DNA of 64,000 nucleotides from Janthinobacterium sp. 67. GTDB lineage: Bacteria > Pseudomonadota > Gammaproteobacteria > Burkholderiales > Burkholderiaceae_D. Location: assembly GCF_002797895.1 (NCBI RefSeq), contig NZ_PGES01000001.1:2852001-2916000 (forward strand). Reading direction: 5' to 3'. The notes beneath the pieces are model-generated. The model saw only the letters and a program-made list of their open reading frames with translations, made no database searches and was not told the origin of the DNA. A program made the position numbers and the translations under genes. Positions 54,617 to 64,000 of the stretch are shown here, piece after piece. Within the stretch, counting starts at the first letter, position 1. Each line of letters starts with the position of its first letter.

Positions 54617-54718
54617 TACTGCGCGGCGCGATTTGCGGCCTGCGATGCTCACTGTGCATTCGCACAGCTCCGCTTCTCAGCCACAACTCACATCCGCTCG
54701 CTACGGTTCTTGCTGTCC
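54617..54718. repeat. Dispersed intergenic repeat, family 2, copy B
   Basis: Same plan as 21713-21830: identical GCGGCCTGCGATGCTCAC (54635-54652), a six-base stem CTGTGC-ATTC-GCACAG (54652-54667) in place of copy A's hairpin, then CGCTTCTCAGCCAC (54671-54684) and TCCGCTCGC (54693-54701). Its right end supplies the stop codon of the LysR gene. Confidence 0.75.
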
Positions 54719-55603
54719 TGCCACGTAAGCCTGCAAACCTTCGGCCAGCGCGTCGAAGGTGGCGCGGCAGCGCAGGCTGCCGCGCAAGTCTTCATGCATG
54801 GTGACCCAGGTTTCCATCGGCAGCGAAAACGCTTGCGGCAATACGCGCCGCAGGGCCGGATCGCGCGCCGCCAGCCCCGCCTGGCATACGCCGATGCCGG
54901 CGCCTGCCCGTATCAGGGCCAGTTGCGCCAGGTCGCTGTCGCAGCGCCAGGCAAAATTTTCCCGCGTAAATCCGTTGAAAGCGGCGCCCGCATTGCGCAC
55001 GAAGGGACTCGCCTCATCGTAGCCGATGACGGCATGCTGCGCCAGATCGCCCAATGCCAAAGGCGCGCCATGGCGCGCCAGGTAATCCGCGTGCGCATGC
55101 AGGCCCAGCTCGATCTCGCCCACCTTGCGCGCCACCAGCTGCTCCTGGCGCGGACGCAGCATGCGCACGGCGATGTCCGCTTCCCGGCGCAGCAAATCCT
55201 GCACCTTGTTGCTCAGCACCAATTCAATGACCAGGCCCGGATGGCGTGCGCGCAGGCGCGCCAGTATGGGCGGCAGCACCTCCACGCCCACCACCTCGCT
55301 TGCCGCGATGCGCACGACACCGGCAACGCCCTGCCCCTGGCCGCTGGCGGCGCGTTCCATCAGGGCGGCCGTATGTTCCATGGTTTCCGCATGGGGCCGC
55401 AGCGCCAGGGCCACTTCCGTCGGTAGCAAGCCCAGCTGGGAGCGCGTGAACAGGGTCGCGCCCAGCGCCTGCTCGAGCGCGGCGATATGCCGGCCGACGG
55501 TCGGTTGCGTGATGGCCAGCGCGCGTGCCGCGCCGGACAGTGAACCGTGCTTGAGCACGGCCAGCAGCGAACGGTAGTATTCCCAGGCAATCGAGGTAGT
55601 CAT
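54701..55603 (-). CDS. LysR-family transcriptional regulator
   Basis: Regulator of 300 residues. The winged helix (about 1-65) reads SLLAVLKHGSLSGAARALAITQPTVGRHIAALEQALGATLF, followed by a substrate-binding domain. It is divergent from the NAD(P)-epimerase-like gene with 91 bases between, and a perfect dyad overlaps its start codon, so it likely controls that gene and itself. Its last codons and stop lie inside a dispersed repeat. Confidence 0.92.
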   Translation of the reverse strand: MTTSIAWEYYRSLLAVLKHGSLSGAARALAITQPTVGRHIAALEQALGATLFTRSQLGLLPTEVALALRPHAETMEHTAALMERAASGQGQGVAGVVRIAASEVVGVEVLPPILARLRARHPGLVIELVLSNKVQDLLRREADIAVRMLRPRQEQLVARKVGEIELGLHAHADYLARHGAPLALGDLAQHAVIGYDEASPFVRNAGAAFNGFTRENFAWRCDSDLAQLALIRAGAGIGVCQAGLAARDPALRRVLPQAFSLPMETWVTMHEDLRGSLRCRATFDALAEGLQAYVAGQQEP

Positions 55604-55615
55604 ACATAAATGTAT
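55602..55615. promoter_or_regulatory. Palindromic site at the LysR start
   Basis: ATACAT-AA-ATGTAT is a perfect 14-base dyad. It overlaps the LysR start codon (55601-55603), an arrangement suited to autorepression, and lies 80 bases upstream of the divergent gene. Confidence 0.55.
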
Positions 55616-55694
55616 AGCCTGTGGACGATGCTAGTCAATTCCCAATTAGCCCTGCGCGGCAGATACTGGCTCAATCAACCACACGGAGGTCATA

Positions 55695-56696
55695 ATGGAC
55701 AAAACAGCATTGGTACTGGGCGCCACGGGCGGCATCGGCGGCGAGATGGTGCGCCAGCTCTTGGCGGCAGGCTGGCAGGTGCGCGCCTTGACGCGGGGAG
55801 AGATGCCATCGCCACGCGGCGATAACGTCGAGTGGCTGCGCGGCGACGCCCTGTCGCGCGCGGACGTGCAGGCGGCAGCCAAGGGCTGCGCCGTCATCGT
55901 GCACGCCGTCAACCCTCCCGGCTACCGGAACTGGGGCCAGCTGGTGCTGCCCATGCTCGACAACACCATCGCCGCGGCGATTGCCGAAAACGCCACCATC
56001 GTGCTGCCCGGTACCGTGTACAACTTCGGTCCCGACGCCTTTCCCGTACTGGCGGAAGACGCGCCGCAGCGCCCGCAAACGCGCAAGGGCGCCATCCGCG
56101 TGGAACTGGAAGCGCGGCTGGAATCGGCCGCCACGCAGGGCGCCAGGGTCATCATCGTGCGCGCGGGCGACTTCTTCGGCCCCCGCGCCGGCAATAACTG
56201 GTTTGCGCAGGGCCTCGTGAAACCGGGCCAGCGCGTGCGCAGCGTGCTGTATCCGGGCGCGCCCGGCGTGGGCCACCAGTGGTCCTACCTGCCCGACGTG
56301 GCGCGCACGATGGTGCAATTGCTGGCCGTACGCGCCAGCTTGCCCGCGTTTGCGCGCTTTCACATGGCAGGGCACTGGGACGACGATGGCCGGCAAATGA
56401 CGGGCGCGATTGCCCGCGTGGTGGAGCAGGCAACAGGAGCTGCGCCCGCCATCCGGCGTTTCCCGTGGTGGCTGGTGACGCTGGCGTCGCCGTTCGTGGC
56501 GACCCTGCGCGAAATGCGCGAGATGCGCTATCTGTGGAAAACGCCCCTGTCCATGGACAATACACGGCTGCTGGCCGTGCTGGGCCAGGAACCGCATACG
56601 CCGCTGGACGAAGCGGTGCGGGCGACGTTGCAGGGCATGGGCAACCTGCATAAGGCAGCGGGCAAAAAAAACGCGCCGGGATTGCCGGCGCGCTAA
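55695..56696 (+). CDS. NAD-dependent epimerase/dehydratase-like protein
   Basis: Extended-SDR protein of 333 residues. The Rossmann motif GATGGIGG is at about 9-16, and VLPGTVYNFGPDAFP replaces the usual catalytic YxxxK area, so the chemistry is uncertain. NmrA-like or nucleoside-sugar epimerase-like annotation would both fit. GGAGGT at 55685-55690 is a strong ribosome binding site. Divergent from a LysR gene that probably controls it. Confidence 0.8.
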   Translation: MDKTALVLGATGGIGGEMVRQLLAAGWQVRALTRGEMPSPRGDNVEWLRGDALSRADVQAAAKGCAVIVHAVNPPGYRNWGQLVLPMLDNTIAAAIAENATIVLPGTVYNFGPDAFPVLAEDAPQRPQTRKGAIRVELEARLESAATQGARVIIVRAGDFFGPRAGNNWFAQGLVKPGQRVRSVLYPGAPGVGHQWSYLPDVARTMVQLLAVRASLPAFARFHMAGHWDDDGRQMTGAIARVVEQATGAAPAIRRFPWWLVTLASPFVATLREMREMRYLWKTPLSMDNTRLLAVLGQEPHTPLDEAVRATLQGMGNLHKAAGKKNAPGLPAR

Positions 56697-56717
56697 TTGC
56701 AGGTGCTGCGGCACAGA

Positions 56718-57029
56718 TTATTTCTGTGCCAGTACCCATTTAACCAGGGTGTGGGCTTCCGCCTCGCTCACTTGCGGGTTCGCTGGCATCGGGATCGCAC
56801 CCCAGGTGCCGGAACCGCCCTTCATGACTTTCGCCACGAGCTTGGCTTCCGCATCCTTTTGACCGGCATACTTGGCCGCCACGTCTTTATACGCAGGACC
56901 CACCAGTTTCGTGCTCACCGCGTGGCAAGCCATGCAGTTTTTTGCCTTCGCCAGGTCCGGATTGGCCAACGCTGCTTGCGATGCCAGAGCCGATACGGTC
57001 AATACACTCACCAACATAAAACGTTTCAT
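56718..57029 (-). CDS. Class I cytochrome c (c551/c552 type)
   Basis: Periplasmic monoheme cytochrome of 103 residues. A signal peptide (about 1-22) is followed by the heme site CMACH (32-36), and the sixth ligand is Met in IPMPANPQVS (about 80). The arrangement, with VGPAYKDVAAKYAG, is that of small c551-like carriers. Convergent with the epimerase-like gene. Electron donor and acceptor cannot be told. Confidence 0.92.
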   Translation of the reverse strand: MKRFMLVSVLTVSALASQAALANPDLAKAKNCMACHAVSTKLVGPAYKDVAAKYAGQKDAEAKLVAKVMKGGSGTWGAIPMPANPQVSEAEAHTLVKWVLAQK

Positions 57030-57252
57030 TGTCTTTTCTCCAAAGTTACTTCCTGCGGCATTTTACTGTGTTTCCGCAGATGCACCACGAGCCCAGATCA
57101 AGCGTTTCAATGTAGTAACGCAATGTAGTAACGATTAGGCATTCATATTCTGCCCCATCTGCGCGTCCATGACCATGTTGTTTGTAAGGCGATGTAACGA
57201 CAGGCGGCCCCGCATAGTCAAACGGAGCCGGCTGTCTTACTTGCGCAACAGA

Positions 57253-59118
57253 TCAGCGCTTCTTCAATTGCGACAAGTCGCGCACGGCGCCCCGGTCGGC
57301 CGACGTCGTCAGGGCCGCATACGCCTGCAGCGCCTGCGAGACATAACGGTCGCGGTTGACGGGCAACCAGGCCGCGTCGCCCTTCGCTTCCATGGCGGCG
57401 CGGCGCGCGGCCAGTTCCGCATCCGTCACGCGCAGGTTGATACGGCGCTCGGGGATATCGATGTCGATGAAATCGCCCTCTTCCACCAGGCCAATGGCGC
57501 CGCCTTCGGCCGCTTCCGGCGAAGCATGGCCGATCACCAGGCCCGAGGAACCGCCCGAGAAGCGCCCGTCCGTGAACAGCGCGCACGCCTTGCCCAGGCC
57601 CTTCGACTTGATGTACGAAGTCGGGTACAGCATTTCCTGCATGCCGGGGCCGCCTTTCGGGCCTTCGTAGCGGATGATGACGACGTCGCCTTCGTGCACG
57701 GTATCGGCCAGAATCGCTTCCACAGCGGAATCCTGGCTTTCGAACACGCGTGCCTTGCCCGAGAATTTCAAGATGCTTTCATCGACGCCGGCCGTCTTGA
57801 CGATGCAGCCCTTTTCGGCCAGGTTGCCGTACAAGACAGCCAGGCCGCCATCCTGCGAGTAGGCGTGGGCCTTGTCGCGGATGCAGCCCGTGCTGCGGTC
57901 CGTGTCGACGGCCGCGAAACGCTCCGACTGCGAGAACGCCGTCTGCGTCGGCACGCCGCCCGGGGCGGCGCGGAACAGTTCGTGCACGGCAGGGTCGTCC
58001 GTGCACTTGATGTCGTTTTGCGCGATGGCGTCGGCCAGGGTCGGCGCATGGATGGTCGGCAGAGTGGTGTTGAGCAGGCCGGCGCGCGCCAGTTCGCCCA
58101 GGATGCCCACGATGCCGCCCGCGCGGTGCACGTCTTCGATATGGTATTTGTCCGTCATCGGCGCCACCTTGCACAGGCACGGTACCTTGCGCGAGATGCG
58201 GTCGATGTCGGCCATCGTGAATTCCACTTCCGCCTCGTGCGCGGCGGCCAGCAAGTGCAGCACGGTGTTGGTCGAGCCGCCCATGGAGACGTCGAGCGCC
58301 ATCGCGTTTTCAAACGCCGCCTTGGTGGCGATCGAGCGTGGCAGCACCGAATAATCATCCTGCTCGTAGTGGCGCTTGGCCAGTTCCACGATCAAACGGC
58401 CCGCGCGCAGGAACAGCTGCTGGCGGTCCGAGTGCGTGGCCAGGATGGTGCCGTTGCCGGGCAGGGCCAGGCCCAGCGCTTCGGTCAGGCAGTTCATCGA
58501 GTTGGCCGTAAACATGCCGGAGCAGGAACCGCAGGTAGGACAGGCCGAGCGTTCGATTTCCGCCACGTCGGCGTCGGACACGCTGCTGTCGCCCGCCTTG
58601 ATCATGGCGTCGACCAGGTCCAGCTTGATGATCTTCTGGCTGCCGTTGACGACCTTGACGACCTTGCCCGCTTCCATCGGGCCGCCCGAGATGAAGACGA
58701 CGGGGATATTGATGCGCATGGCGGCCATCAGCATGCCCGGCGTGATCTTGTCGCAGTTCGAGATGCAGACCATGGCGTCGGCGCAGTGGGCGTTGACCAT
58801 GTATTCGACGGAGTCGGCGATCAGGTCGCGCGAGGGCAGCGAATACAGCATGCCGCCGTGGCCCATGGCGATGCCGTCATCGACGGCGATGGTGTTGAAT
58901 TCCTTGGCCACGCCGCCGGCCTTTTCGATTTCGCGCGCCACCATCTGGCCCAGGTCCTTCAGGTGCACGTGGCCGGGCACGAACTGGGTGAACGAGTTGA
59001 CGACGGCGATGATCGGCTTGTCGAAGTCGCCGTCCTTCATGCCGGTGGCGCGCCACAGGGCGCGGGCGCCAGCCATGTTGCGGCCGTGGGTGGTGGTGCG
59101 GGAGCGGTATTGCGGCAT
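57253..59118 (-). CDS. ilvD: Dihydroxy-acid dehydratase
   Basis: Branched-chain amino acid synthesis: dihydroxy acids to 2-keto acids. The protein has 621 residues. Iron-sulfur cluster cysteines lie in [11 protein letters not shown] and [18 protein letters not shown]. The motifs [19 protein letters not shown] and [14 protein letters not shown] are conserved. Start ATG at 59116-59118. Divergent LysR gene 165 bases away is a possible regulator. Confidence 0.97.
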   Translation of the reverse strand: MPQYRSRTTTHGRNMAGARALWRATGMKDGDFDKPIIAVVNSFTQFVPGHVHLKDLGQMVAREIEKAGGVAKEFNTIAVDDGIAMGHGGMLYSLPSRDLIADSVEYMVNAHCADAMVCISNCDKITPGMLMAAMRINIPVVFISGGPMEAGKVVKVVNGSQKIIKLDLVDAMIKAGDSSVSDADVAEIERSACPTCGSCSGMFTANSMNCLTEALGLALPGNGTILATHSDRQQLFLRAGRLIVELAKRHYEQDDYSVLPRSIATKAAFENAMALDVSMGGSTNTVLHLLAAAHEAEVEFTMADIDRISRKVPCLCKVAPMTDKYHIEDVHRAGGIVGILGELARAGLLNTTLPTIHAPTLADAIAQNDIKCTDDPAVHELFRAAPGGVPTQTAFSQSERFAAVDTDRSTGCIRDKAHAYSQDGGLAVLYGNLAEKGCIVKTAGVDESILKFSGKARVFESQDSAVEAILADTVHEGDVVIIRYEGPKGGPGMQEMLYPTSYIKSKGLGKACALFTDGRFSGGSSGLVIGHASPEAAEGGAIGLVEEGDFIDIDIPERRINLRVTDAELAARRAAMEAKGDAAWLPVNRDRYVSQALQAYAALTTSADRGAVRDLSQLKKR

Positions 59119-59283
59119 GATGGACCTTCCAAAAGTGTTGGTGCCTGACTGTGCGGGTTTTCAACAAAACCCTGCATGGGGGTACGCCAGATTGCCTTGC
59201 GCGCGCCCCACTGTCAAATATATGATGCACGTGTCTGTGATTCGATTTGGATATCACAGCAGTTATTCCTCATGGAAATGCAT

Positions 59284-60195
59284 ATGAATCTGGAACTGCG
59301 CCAGCTGCGCTATTTCGTCACCGTCGCCGAAGAGCTGCACTTCGGCCGCGCCGCCGCGCGCCTGCACATGACGCAGCCGCCCCTGTCGCAAACCATCATG
59401 GCCCTGGAAGAACTGCTGGGCGCGCCCCTGTTCGTGCGCACGCGCCGCGAGGTGCAGCTGACGCCGGCCGGCACGGCCCTGCTGCCCGAGGCGCGCCGGC
59501 TGCTGGCGCAGGCACTGGATTTACCCGCGCTGGTGCGGCGGGCCGCGCAGGGCGAGGCGGGGCGTCTGAGCCTGGCCTTCGTTTCCTCGGCCGACTACAG
59601 CGTGCTGCCGCCCCTGCTGCGCGCTTACCAGGCGGCCTATCCGCAAGTGCAGATCGCCCTGCAGGAAGCCACGTCCGACCTGCAGCTCGACGAACTGCAG
59701 GCCGGGCGCACGGATGCGGGCCTGCTGATCCCGCCCCTGCCCGAGAAGGCGAAAGGGGAACTCGACTACCTGCCCGTGCTGGCCGAACCGCTGGTGCTGG
59801 CCGCGCCCTCAGGCCTCGACATATTGACCGCGCCGGGCCCCGTGCGCCTGCGCGACGTGCCGCCCCTGCCCTTGATCATTTTTCCGCGCGCCATTTCTCC
59901 CGCCCTGCACGACGCCATCCTCGGCGTGTTCCGCGCGGCCGGCATCACGCCGCAGATCGGCCAGGAAGCGATACAGATGCAGACCATCGTCAGCCTCGTC
60001 TCGGCTGGCATGGGCATCGCGCTTGTGCCACAATCGGTATCGAATCTGATGCGCCCGGGCGTAGAATACAGGCCGCTGCAGGACGCCACGCCGCTGGTGG
60101 AAACGGGCCTGGCCTGGCGCCGCGACAATCCGTCCGCCGTGCTGCAAGGTTTTTTGGCGCTGCTGCGCAAGCAGATAGGCCACCCAGCGCAATAA
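59284..60195 (+). CDS. LysR-family transcriptional regulator next to ilvD
   Basis: Regulator of 303 residues from the ATG at 59284 (MNLELRQLRYFVTVAEELHFGRAAARLHMTQPPLS). Two further in-frame ATGs at 59272 and 59278 are possible; the third is preferred because the protein then starts at the family N-terminus and GGAAA lies upstream. The HTH recognition part AAARLHMTQPPLSQTIMALEELLG is the BenM/CatM/IlvY-like form. Its position divergent from ilvD makes regulation of that gene plausible. Confidence 0.92.
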   Translation: MNLELRQLRYFVTVAEELHFGRAAARLHMTQPPLSQTIMALEELLGAPLFVRTRREVQLTPAGTALLPEARRLLAQALDLPALVRRAAQGEAGRLSLAFVSSADYSVLPPLLRAYQAAYPQVQIALQEATSDLQLDELQAGRTDAGLLIPPLPEKAKGELDYLPVLAEPLVLAAPSGLDILTAPGPVRLRDVPPLPLIIFPRAISPALHDAILGVFRAAGITPQIGQEAIQMQTIVSLVSAGMGIALVPQSVSNLMRPGVEYRPLQDATPLVETGLAWRRDNPSAVLQGFLALLRKQIGHPAQ

Positions 60196-60274
60196 ATTAA
60201 GTGGCCGCTAAGACAAAAAACCGCAGCCGCCCCCATACTACGCAACCTTGGCTTTAAACAAAGAAAGAAACCCC

Positions 60275-61105
60275 ATGCTGATACACCCGATGCCCGACCC
60301 GATAGCCATCCAGATCGGCCCGCTCGCCGTGCACTGGTACGGCCTGATGTACGTGCTGGCCTTTGCCCTGTTCATTATCCTGGGCAGAGTGCGCATCAAG
60401 CAGCCGCACATCGCCGTACTGGGCTGGAAGAAGGAAGACCTCGATGACATGCTGTTCTACGGCATGCTGGGCGTGGTGATCGGCGGGCGCCTGGGCGAAG
60501 TACTGTTCTACCGTCCCGAATACTTCATGCACAATCCGCTCGAGATCTTCATGGTCTGGCATGGCGGCATGTCCTTCCATGGCGGCTTCCTCGGCGTCAT
60601 CCTGGCCATGTACCTGTGGAGCCGCAAGGCGGGCCGCAACCTGTTCGACGTGCTCGACTTCATCGCGCCGCTGGTGCCGCTCGGCTACGCGGCCGGCCGC
60701 CTGGGCAACTTCATCAATGCCGAACTGCCGGGCCGCATCGCGCCGGAAACCCTGCCGTGGGCCATGCAGTGGCCCGGCATTCCGTATCCCGTGCACCCGT
60801 CGCCGATCTACCAGATGCTGGTCGACGGCATTTTGGTGTTCATCATCCTGTGGCTGTTTGCGCGCAAGCAGCGCCCGCGCATGGCCGTGGGCGCCATGTT
60901 TACCCTGCTGTACGGCTGCGCGCGCTTCTTCACCGAATACTTCCGCACGCCGGACTGGGAAGTCGTGTGGCTGGGCGTGCCGATCACGTCGGGCCAGATG
61001 CTGTCCCTGCCGATGATCGTCGGCGCCATCGCCCTGCTGGTGTGGGCGTACAAAAGCCAGGTGATGGGCACGCCGCCCACCAAGGCCCGCCCGGCCAACA
61101 CGTAA
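60275..61105 (+). CDS. lgt: Prolipoprotein diacylglyceryl transferase
   Basis: Inner-membrane enzyme of 276 residues that adds diacylglycerol to the lipobox cysteine of prolipoproteins. The start MLIHPMPDPIAIQIGPLAVHWYGLMY, GGRLGEVLFY, HGGFLGVILA and the Lgt signature GRLGNFINAELPGR are present. Seven hydrophobic segments fit the family. The ATG at 60275 marks the normal N-terminus. Possible substrates in this window include the NodT-type lipoprotein. Confidence 0.96.
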   Translation: MLIHPMPDPIAIQIGPLAVHWYGLMYVLAFALFIILGRVRIKQPHIAVLGWKKEDLDDMLFYGMLGVVIGGRLGEVLFYRPEYFMHNPLEIFMVWHGGMSFHGGFLGVILAMYLWSRKAGRNLFDVLDFIAPLVPLGYAAGRLGNFINAELPGRIAPETLPWAMQWPGIPYPVHPSPIYQMLVDGILVFIILWLFARKQRPRMAVGAMFTLLYGCARFFTEYFRTPDWEVVWLGVPITSGQMLSLPMIVGAIALLVWAYKSQVMGTPPTKARPANT

Positions 61106-61121
61106 CACCGCTGTTCCCCCG

Positions 61122-61146
61122 GTGGCGCGCCAGACAGGTGCGCCAC
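61122..61146 (+). terminator. Hairpin downstream of lgt
   Basis: Stem GTGGCGC / GCGCCAC (61122-61128, 61140-61146) with an 11-base loop and no T run; a possible weak terminator or mRNA 3' end. Confidence 0.35.
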
Positions 61147-61258
61147 TACCTCCTTCCGCAACATTTCCTTCAACGCAATAAAATTTCCTAGTGGAATAGA
61201 CTTGCTGTTGACATCTCGGTATCATCGTTTTCATGCCGCCACCGGGAAATGCCTTGCC

Positions 61259-62750
61259 ATGCTGCCTGTCGGACAAAAACTGACGTACTCGATTGCGCTG
61301 GGCGCCTGCTATGTGCTGGCGCAGCTGGCCTTGACGGCCTGGGCAGGAACGCGTGCCCCCTGGGTCAGCTATGCGTTCAACATTGTGGCTCCCCTGCTGG
61401 CGCTGGCCGCCTGTTGCCGCTGCGCCTATATGAGCGCGGCGGGCGCCGCCAGGACGGGCTGGGCCCTGTTCGCCGTGGCCATGCTGTTCTGGAGCACGGG
61501 CATGATATTGTCGGCCTGGCAGGATCTGAGCGGACAGGTGGCGTCCGACGCCACGTATTTTCCGATTTCGCCTATTTCATGTATGGCGCGCCCCTGCTGC
61601 TGGCCATGTCGTCCGTGACGCACGAGCATCCCTCGCGCACGCTGCAATGGCTGGACGCCGTGCAGGTGCTGCTGGCGACTTACCTGGCCTATACGGCCAT
61701 CTTTTCCGTGTCGCCCTTCGACCAGCGCTCGATCGCGCCGATTCCCGCCAGCCTGCTGGTGCTGACCTACAACGTGGAAAACCTGGCCCTGGCCTGTTGC
61801 GCTTCGCTGCGCCTGCTGGCGCACCGCCGCGATGGCGGGCAAGGCCGCTTTTACCTGCTGCTGACGGTGTTCTTGTGGTGCTATGCGGGCTGCGCTGCCG
61901 CGTATAACTATCTGACCTTGCATGGCGTGACGCAAGCGTGGAGCGAAGTACTGCCGAGCCTGCCGTTCCTGCTGCTGGTGCTGCTGTCCAAGGGCGGCCC
62001 GGCGGCGCGGTCCGGGCCGGAAAGCGCCCGGGCGCAGCAAGCCCCGCAAAAGCTGACCCTGCTGATCGACAATTTCAGCCCCATCTTCTTTACGGCCGCC
62101 CTGCTGGGCCTGGGCTTTGCCGTCATGCGCGCGCATTTCTACCTGGCGGCGGCGTCGCTGTTCGTCGCGCTGCTGGTCCACGCATTGCGCTCGGCCACCC
62201 TGCAAAGCCGCTACATGCAAAGCGAACTGGCCTTGCGCGCCGCGCATGACAAACTGGAAAAGCTGTCGCTGACGGACGGCTTGACGGGCATCGCCAACCG
62301 GCGCTGCTTCGACCAGACCCTGCAGCTGGAATGGCAGCGCGCCGCGCGCAACCATCAAGGGCTGGCGCTGCTGATCATCGATATCGATTTCTTCAAAAGC
62401 CTCAACGACACCTTCGGCCACCCGTATGGCGACGCCTGCCTGGTGCGGATCGCGGCCGCCCTGCACTCGGCGCTGCCGCGCGCCAGCGACCTGGCTGCCC
62501 GCTTCGGCGGCGAGGAATTTGCCGCCATCCTGCCCGCCACCGACCACGCGGGCGCGCTGGCCGTGGCGCACAAGATGCAGGAAGCGATCGCCGCCGCCGC
62601 CATCGTCCACGCGCCGTCGCGCGGCGGCCTCGTGACGGCCAGCATCGGCCTGGCCTTGAATGATGGAGGACAGACGCCGGAACAATTGCTGGCCGCCGCC
62701 GACCAGGCCCTGTACCGGGCCAAGCAGAATGGCCGCAACCGGGTCGAGGG

Positions 62751-62754
<4 letters not shown>
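61259..62754 (+). pseudogene. Membrane diguanylate cyclase, frameshifted
   Basis: Two overlapping frames together give one GGDEF protein. The first part from the ATG at 61259 (MLPVGQKLTYSIALG, several membrane segments) ends at 61618 in a different frame from the second, which reads on to TAA at 62752. The switch lies at about 61555-61570 and a one-base insertion there would restore a continuous reading (DFAYFMYGAPLLLAMS). The second part has further membrane segments and a GGDEF domain with GGEEF at 62506-62520 and an RxxD inhibitory site (RASD) at 62479-62490. It would make c-di-GMP if intact. Either a real mutation or a sequencing error. Confidence 0.8.
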
Positions 62755-63215
<461 letters not shown>

Positions 63216-63243
63216 GCAGACTCCGTATCAAAGCGACAGACGT

Positions 63244-63278
63244 AAAAAAACGGTTGCGCATCGATGCTGCAACCGTTT
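63244..63278 (-). terminator. Terminator after 6S RNA
   Basis: Stem AAACGGTTGC / GCAACCGTTT (63248-63257, 63269-63278). On the minus strand a T run follows (A tract to 63244), so it ends the 6S RNA precursor. Confidence 0.8.
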
Positions 63279-63297
63279 TTCGTTTTCTTTCAAATTG

Positions 63298-63473
63298 GGC
63301 CCCGCCTGTGCCGCTATGCCGGCATCCCGAACCAAACGGTTCAAGGTGGTCACGTTAGTTCAATTTCGGGTTCGTCGAACGAGCGACGCTCACTCCCATC
63401 AAACAAAATTCGCAACCGATGCGCATAAATGGTTCAAGGAATATATGGCAATCGCGAACACCGCAGGGTAGAC
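63298..63473 (-). ncRNA. ssrS: 6S RNA
   Basis: Placed between zapA and the EVE gene, the standard site of ssrS in proteobacteria. The minus strand holds ACCTTGAACC near the 3' part, a conserved 6S element, and the two ends (CCCTGCGGTG near 63465 and the GGCACAGGCGGGG near 63300) can pair into the closing stem. About 175 bases, flanked by promoter and terminator. It should bind sigma-70 RNA polymerase in stationary phase. Ends are approximate. Confidence 0.8.
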
Positions 63474-63476
63474 CCA

Positions 63477-63504
63477 AGTTTACTCCTTTGATCGCGCATC
63501 GCAA
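63477..63504 (-). promoter_or_regulatory. Candidate 6S RNA promoter
   Basis: On the minus strand TTGCGA (63499-63504) and TAAACT (63477-63482) with a 16-base spacer, a few bases before the predicted 6S start. Confidence 0.55.
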
Positions 63505-63526
63505 AGACAAATCGTCGCGTGCACGC

Positions 63527-63838
63527 TTAAAAAAGGTTTTCCTGGGGCGTCAAAGCGCTATCCAATACCGTGTGCATGGCCGAGATTTTCTGCTTCACTT
63601 CCAGGATCGTCAATTCGGACAGCGGACCTTGCGGCGACTTCACGGAGAGGAACTCCGCGGCCACGCCCAGGGCGGCCAGCACGGCGATGCGGTCGTTGCC
63701 CTTGACCTTGCCCGCGTCGCGGATGGCTTTCATTTTGCTATCGAGATAGATCGCCGCTTCGCGCAGCGCGCGCTCTTCGCCGTCGCGGCACACCATGCTG
63801 TAGGACTGGCCCATGATATTGACATCGACACGCGGCAT
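63527..63838 (-). CDS. zapA: Cell division protein ZapA
   Basis: FtsZ-bundling protein of 103 residues. It begins PRVDVNIMGQSYSMVCRDGEE, with the VNIxGxxYxxxC ZapA opening, then LDSKMKAIRDAGKVKGNDRIAVLAALGVAAEFL, and a C-terminal coiled coil. Its start shares one base with the stop of the upstream gene (TAATG). Followed downstream by 6S RNA. Confidence 0.93.
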   Translation of the reverse strand: MPRVDVNIMGQSYSMVCRDGEERALREAAIYLDSKMKAIRDAGKVKGNDRIAVLAALGVAAEFLSVKSPQGPLSELTILEVKQKISAMHTVLDSALTPQENLF

Positions 63839-64000
63839 TACGCTTCCTTCTCGTTCTCGGCAATATAGGCGCCCGCTTCCGAAGCGGCTTGCTCCAGGCC
63901 CGCTTGCACCAGTTCGGGAATTTTTTCCAGCAAGGCTTCCACCCGCTCCTGCGCCTCGCGCATGCGTTGCACGTACAGGGCGTTTTCGGCGGACAGGGCG
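63838..64000 (-). CDS. C-terminal end of a coiled-coil protein upstream of zapA
   Basis: The last 53 residues of a gene that runs past the right edge. They read as a helical, Glu/Ala-rich coiled coil (ENALYVQRMREAQERVEAL) ending YIAENEKEA. A small ZapB-like/DUF904-type protein often precedes zapA in this group, so this is probably it. Stop and zapA start overlap by one base, implying translational coupling. Confidence 0.6.
   Translation of the reverse strand, partial: ALSAENALYVQRMREAQERVEALLEKIPELVQAGLEQAASEAGAYIAENEKEA

Overview
The window is about 62-64% G+C and reads as ordinary chromosome of a betaproteobacterium. Burkholderiales, and most likely Oxalobacteraceae (Janthinobacterium-like), is inferred from the gene content: a PHA phasin, livHMGF, fkpB-ispH, rpmBG, a pdh operon whose E3 carries its own lipoyl domain, prlC-holC, and zapA followed by 6S RNA. 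I see no transposase, integrase, prophage or CRISPR array.

Layout. 1-3000: sulfate uptake (sbp ... cysT) with an alpha/beta hydrolase and a 1-Cys peroxiredoxin between them. 3131-7409: dgkA, an IclR regulator, PBP7-type endopeptidase, nitroreductase and DMT exporter. 7595-8434: phasin gene with a strong promoter between two near-identical boxes. 8449-12138: livHMGF; its likely partner livK lies at 53467. 12434-15315: fkpB-ispH, radC, rpmB-rpmG. 15456-20785: desaturase, MscS channel, RNA m5C methyltransferase, purN and a barstar-like protein. 21187-26713: glycine-zipper protein, spermidine-synthase-like protein, orphan GspE/PilB ATPase, tRNA-Lys and three poorly known genes. 26889-33933: S9 peptidase, MFS carrier, BON protein and two zinc peptidases. 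34048-40875: atypical SDR, LysR, and an emrA-emrB-outer-membrane-channel efflux operon with a divergent TetR. 40884-42606: a metallophosphoesterase-like protein with eroded active-site motifs and a decayed copy of the lpdA 3' end. 42607-48860: aceE-aceF-lpdA. 49396-54609: folD, prlC, holC, livK. 54701-64000: LysR/epimerase pair, cytochrome c, ilvD with divergent LysR, lgt, a frameshifted diguanylate cyclase, EVE protein, 6S RNA and zapA.

The most unusual items are: (i) an intergenic hairpin family, four full copies, in which one stem position is A-T, T-A or G-C with pairing always kept; (ii) the metallophosphoesterase-like gene at 40884, which seems to join a degraded phosphoesterase domain to a C-terminal region like that of MPE-NTPase (STAND-type) proteins, without the NTPase; (iii) the lpdA relic beside it; (iv) strong symmetric operator candidates at the phasin, pdh, emr and LysR/epimerase promoters; and (v) a likely one-base frameshift in the GGDEF gene. 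No complete new multi-gene system is evident. All functions are inferred from sequence motifs and gene order, without a database search.
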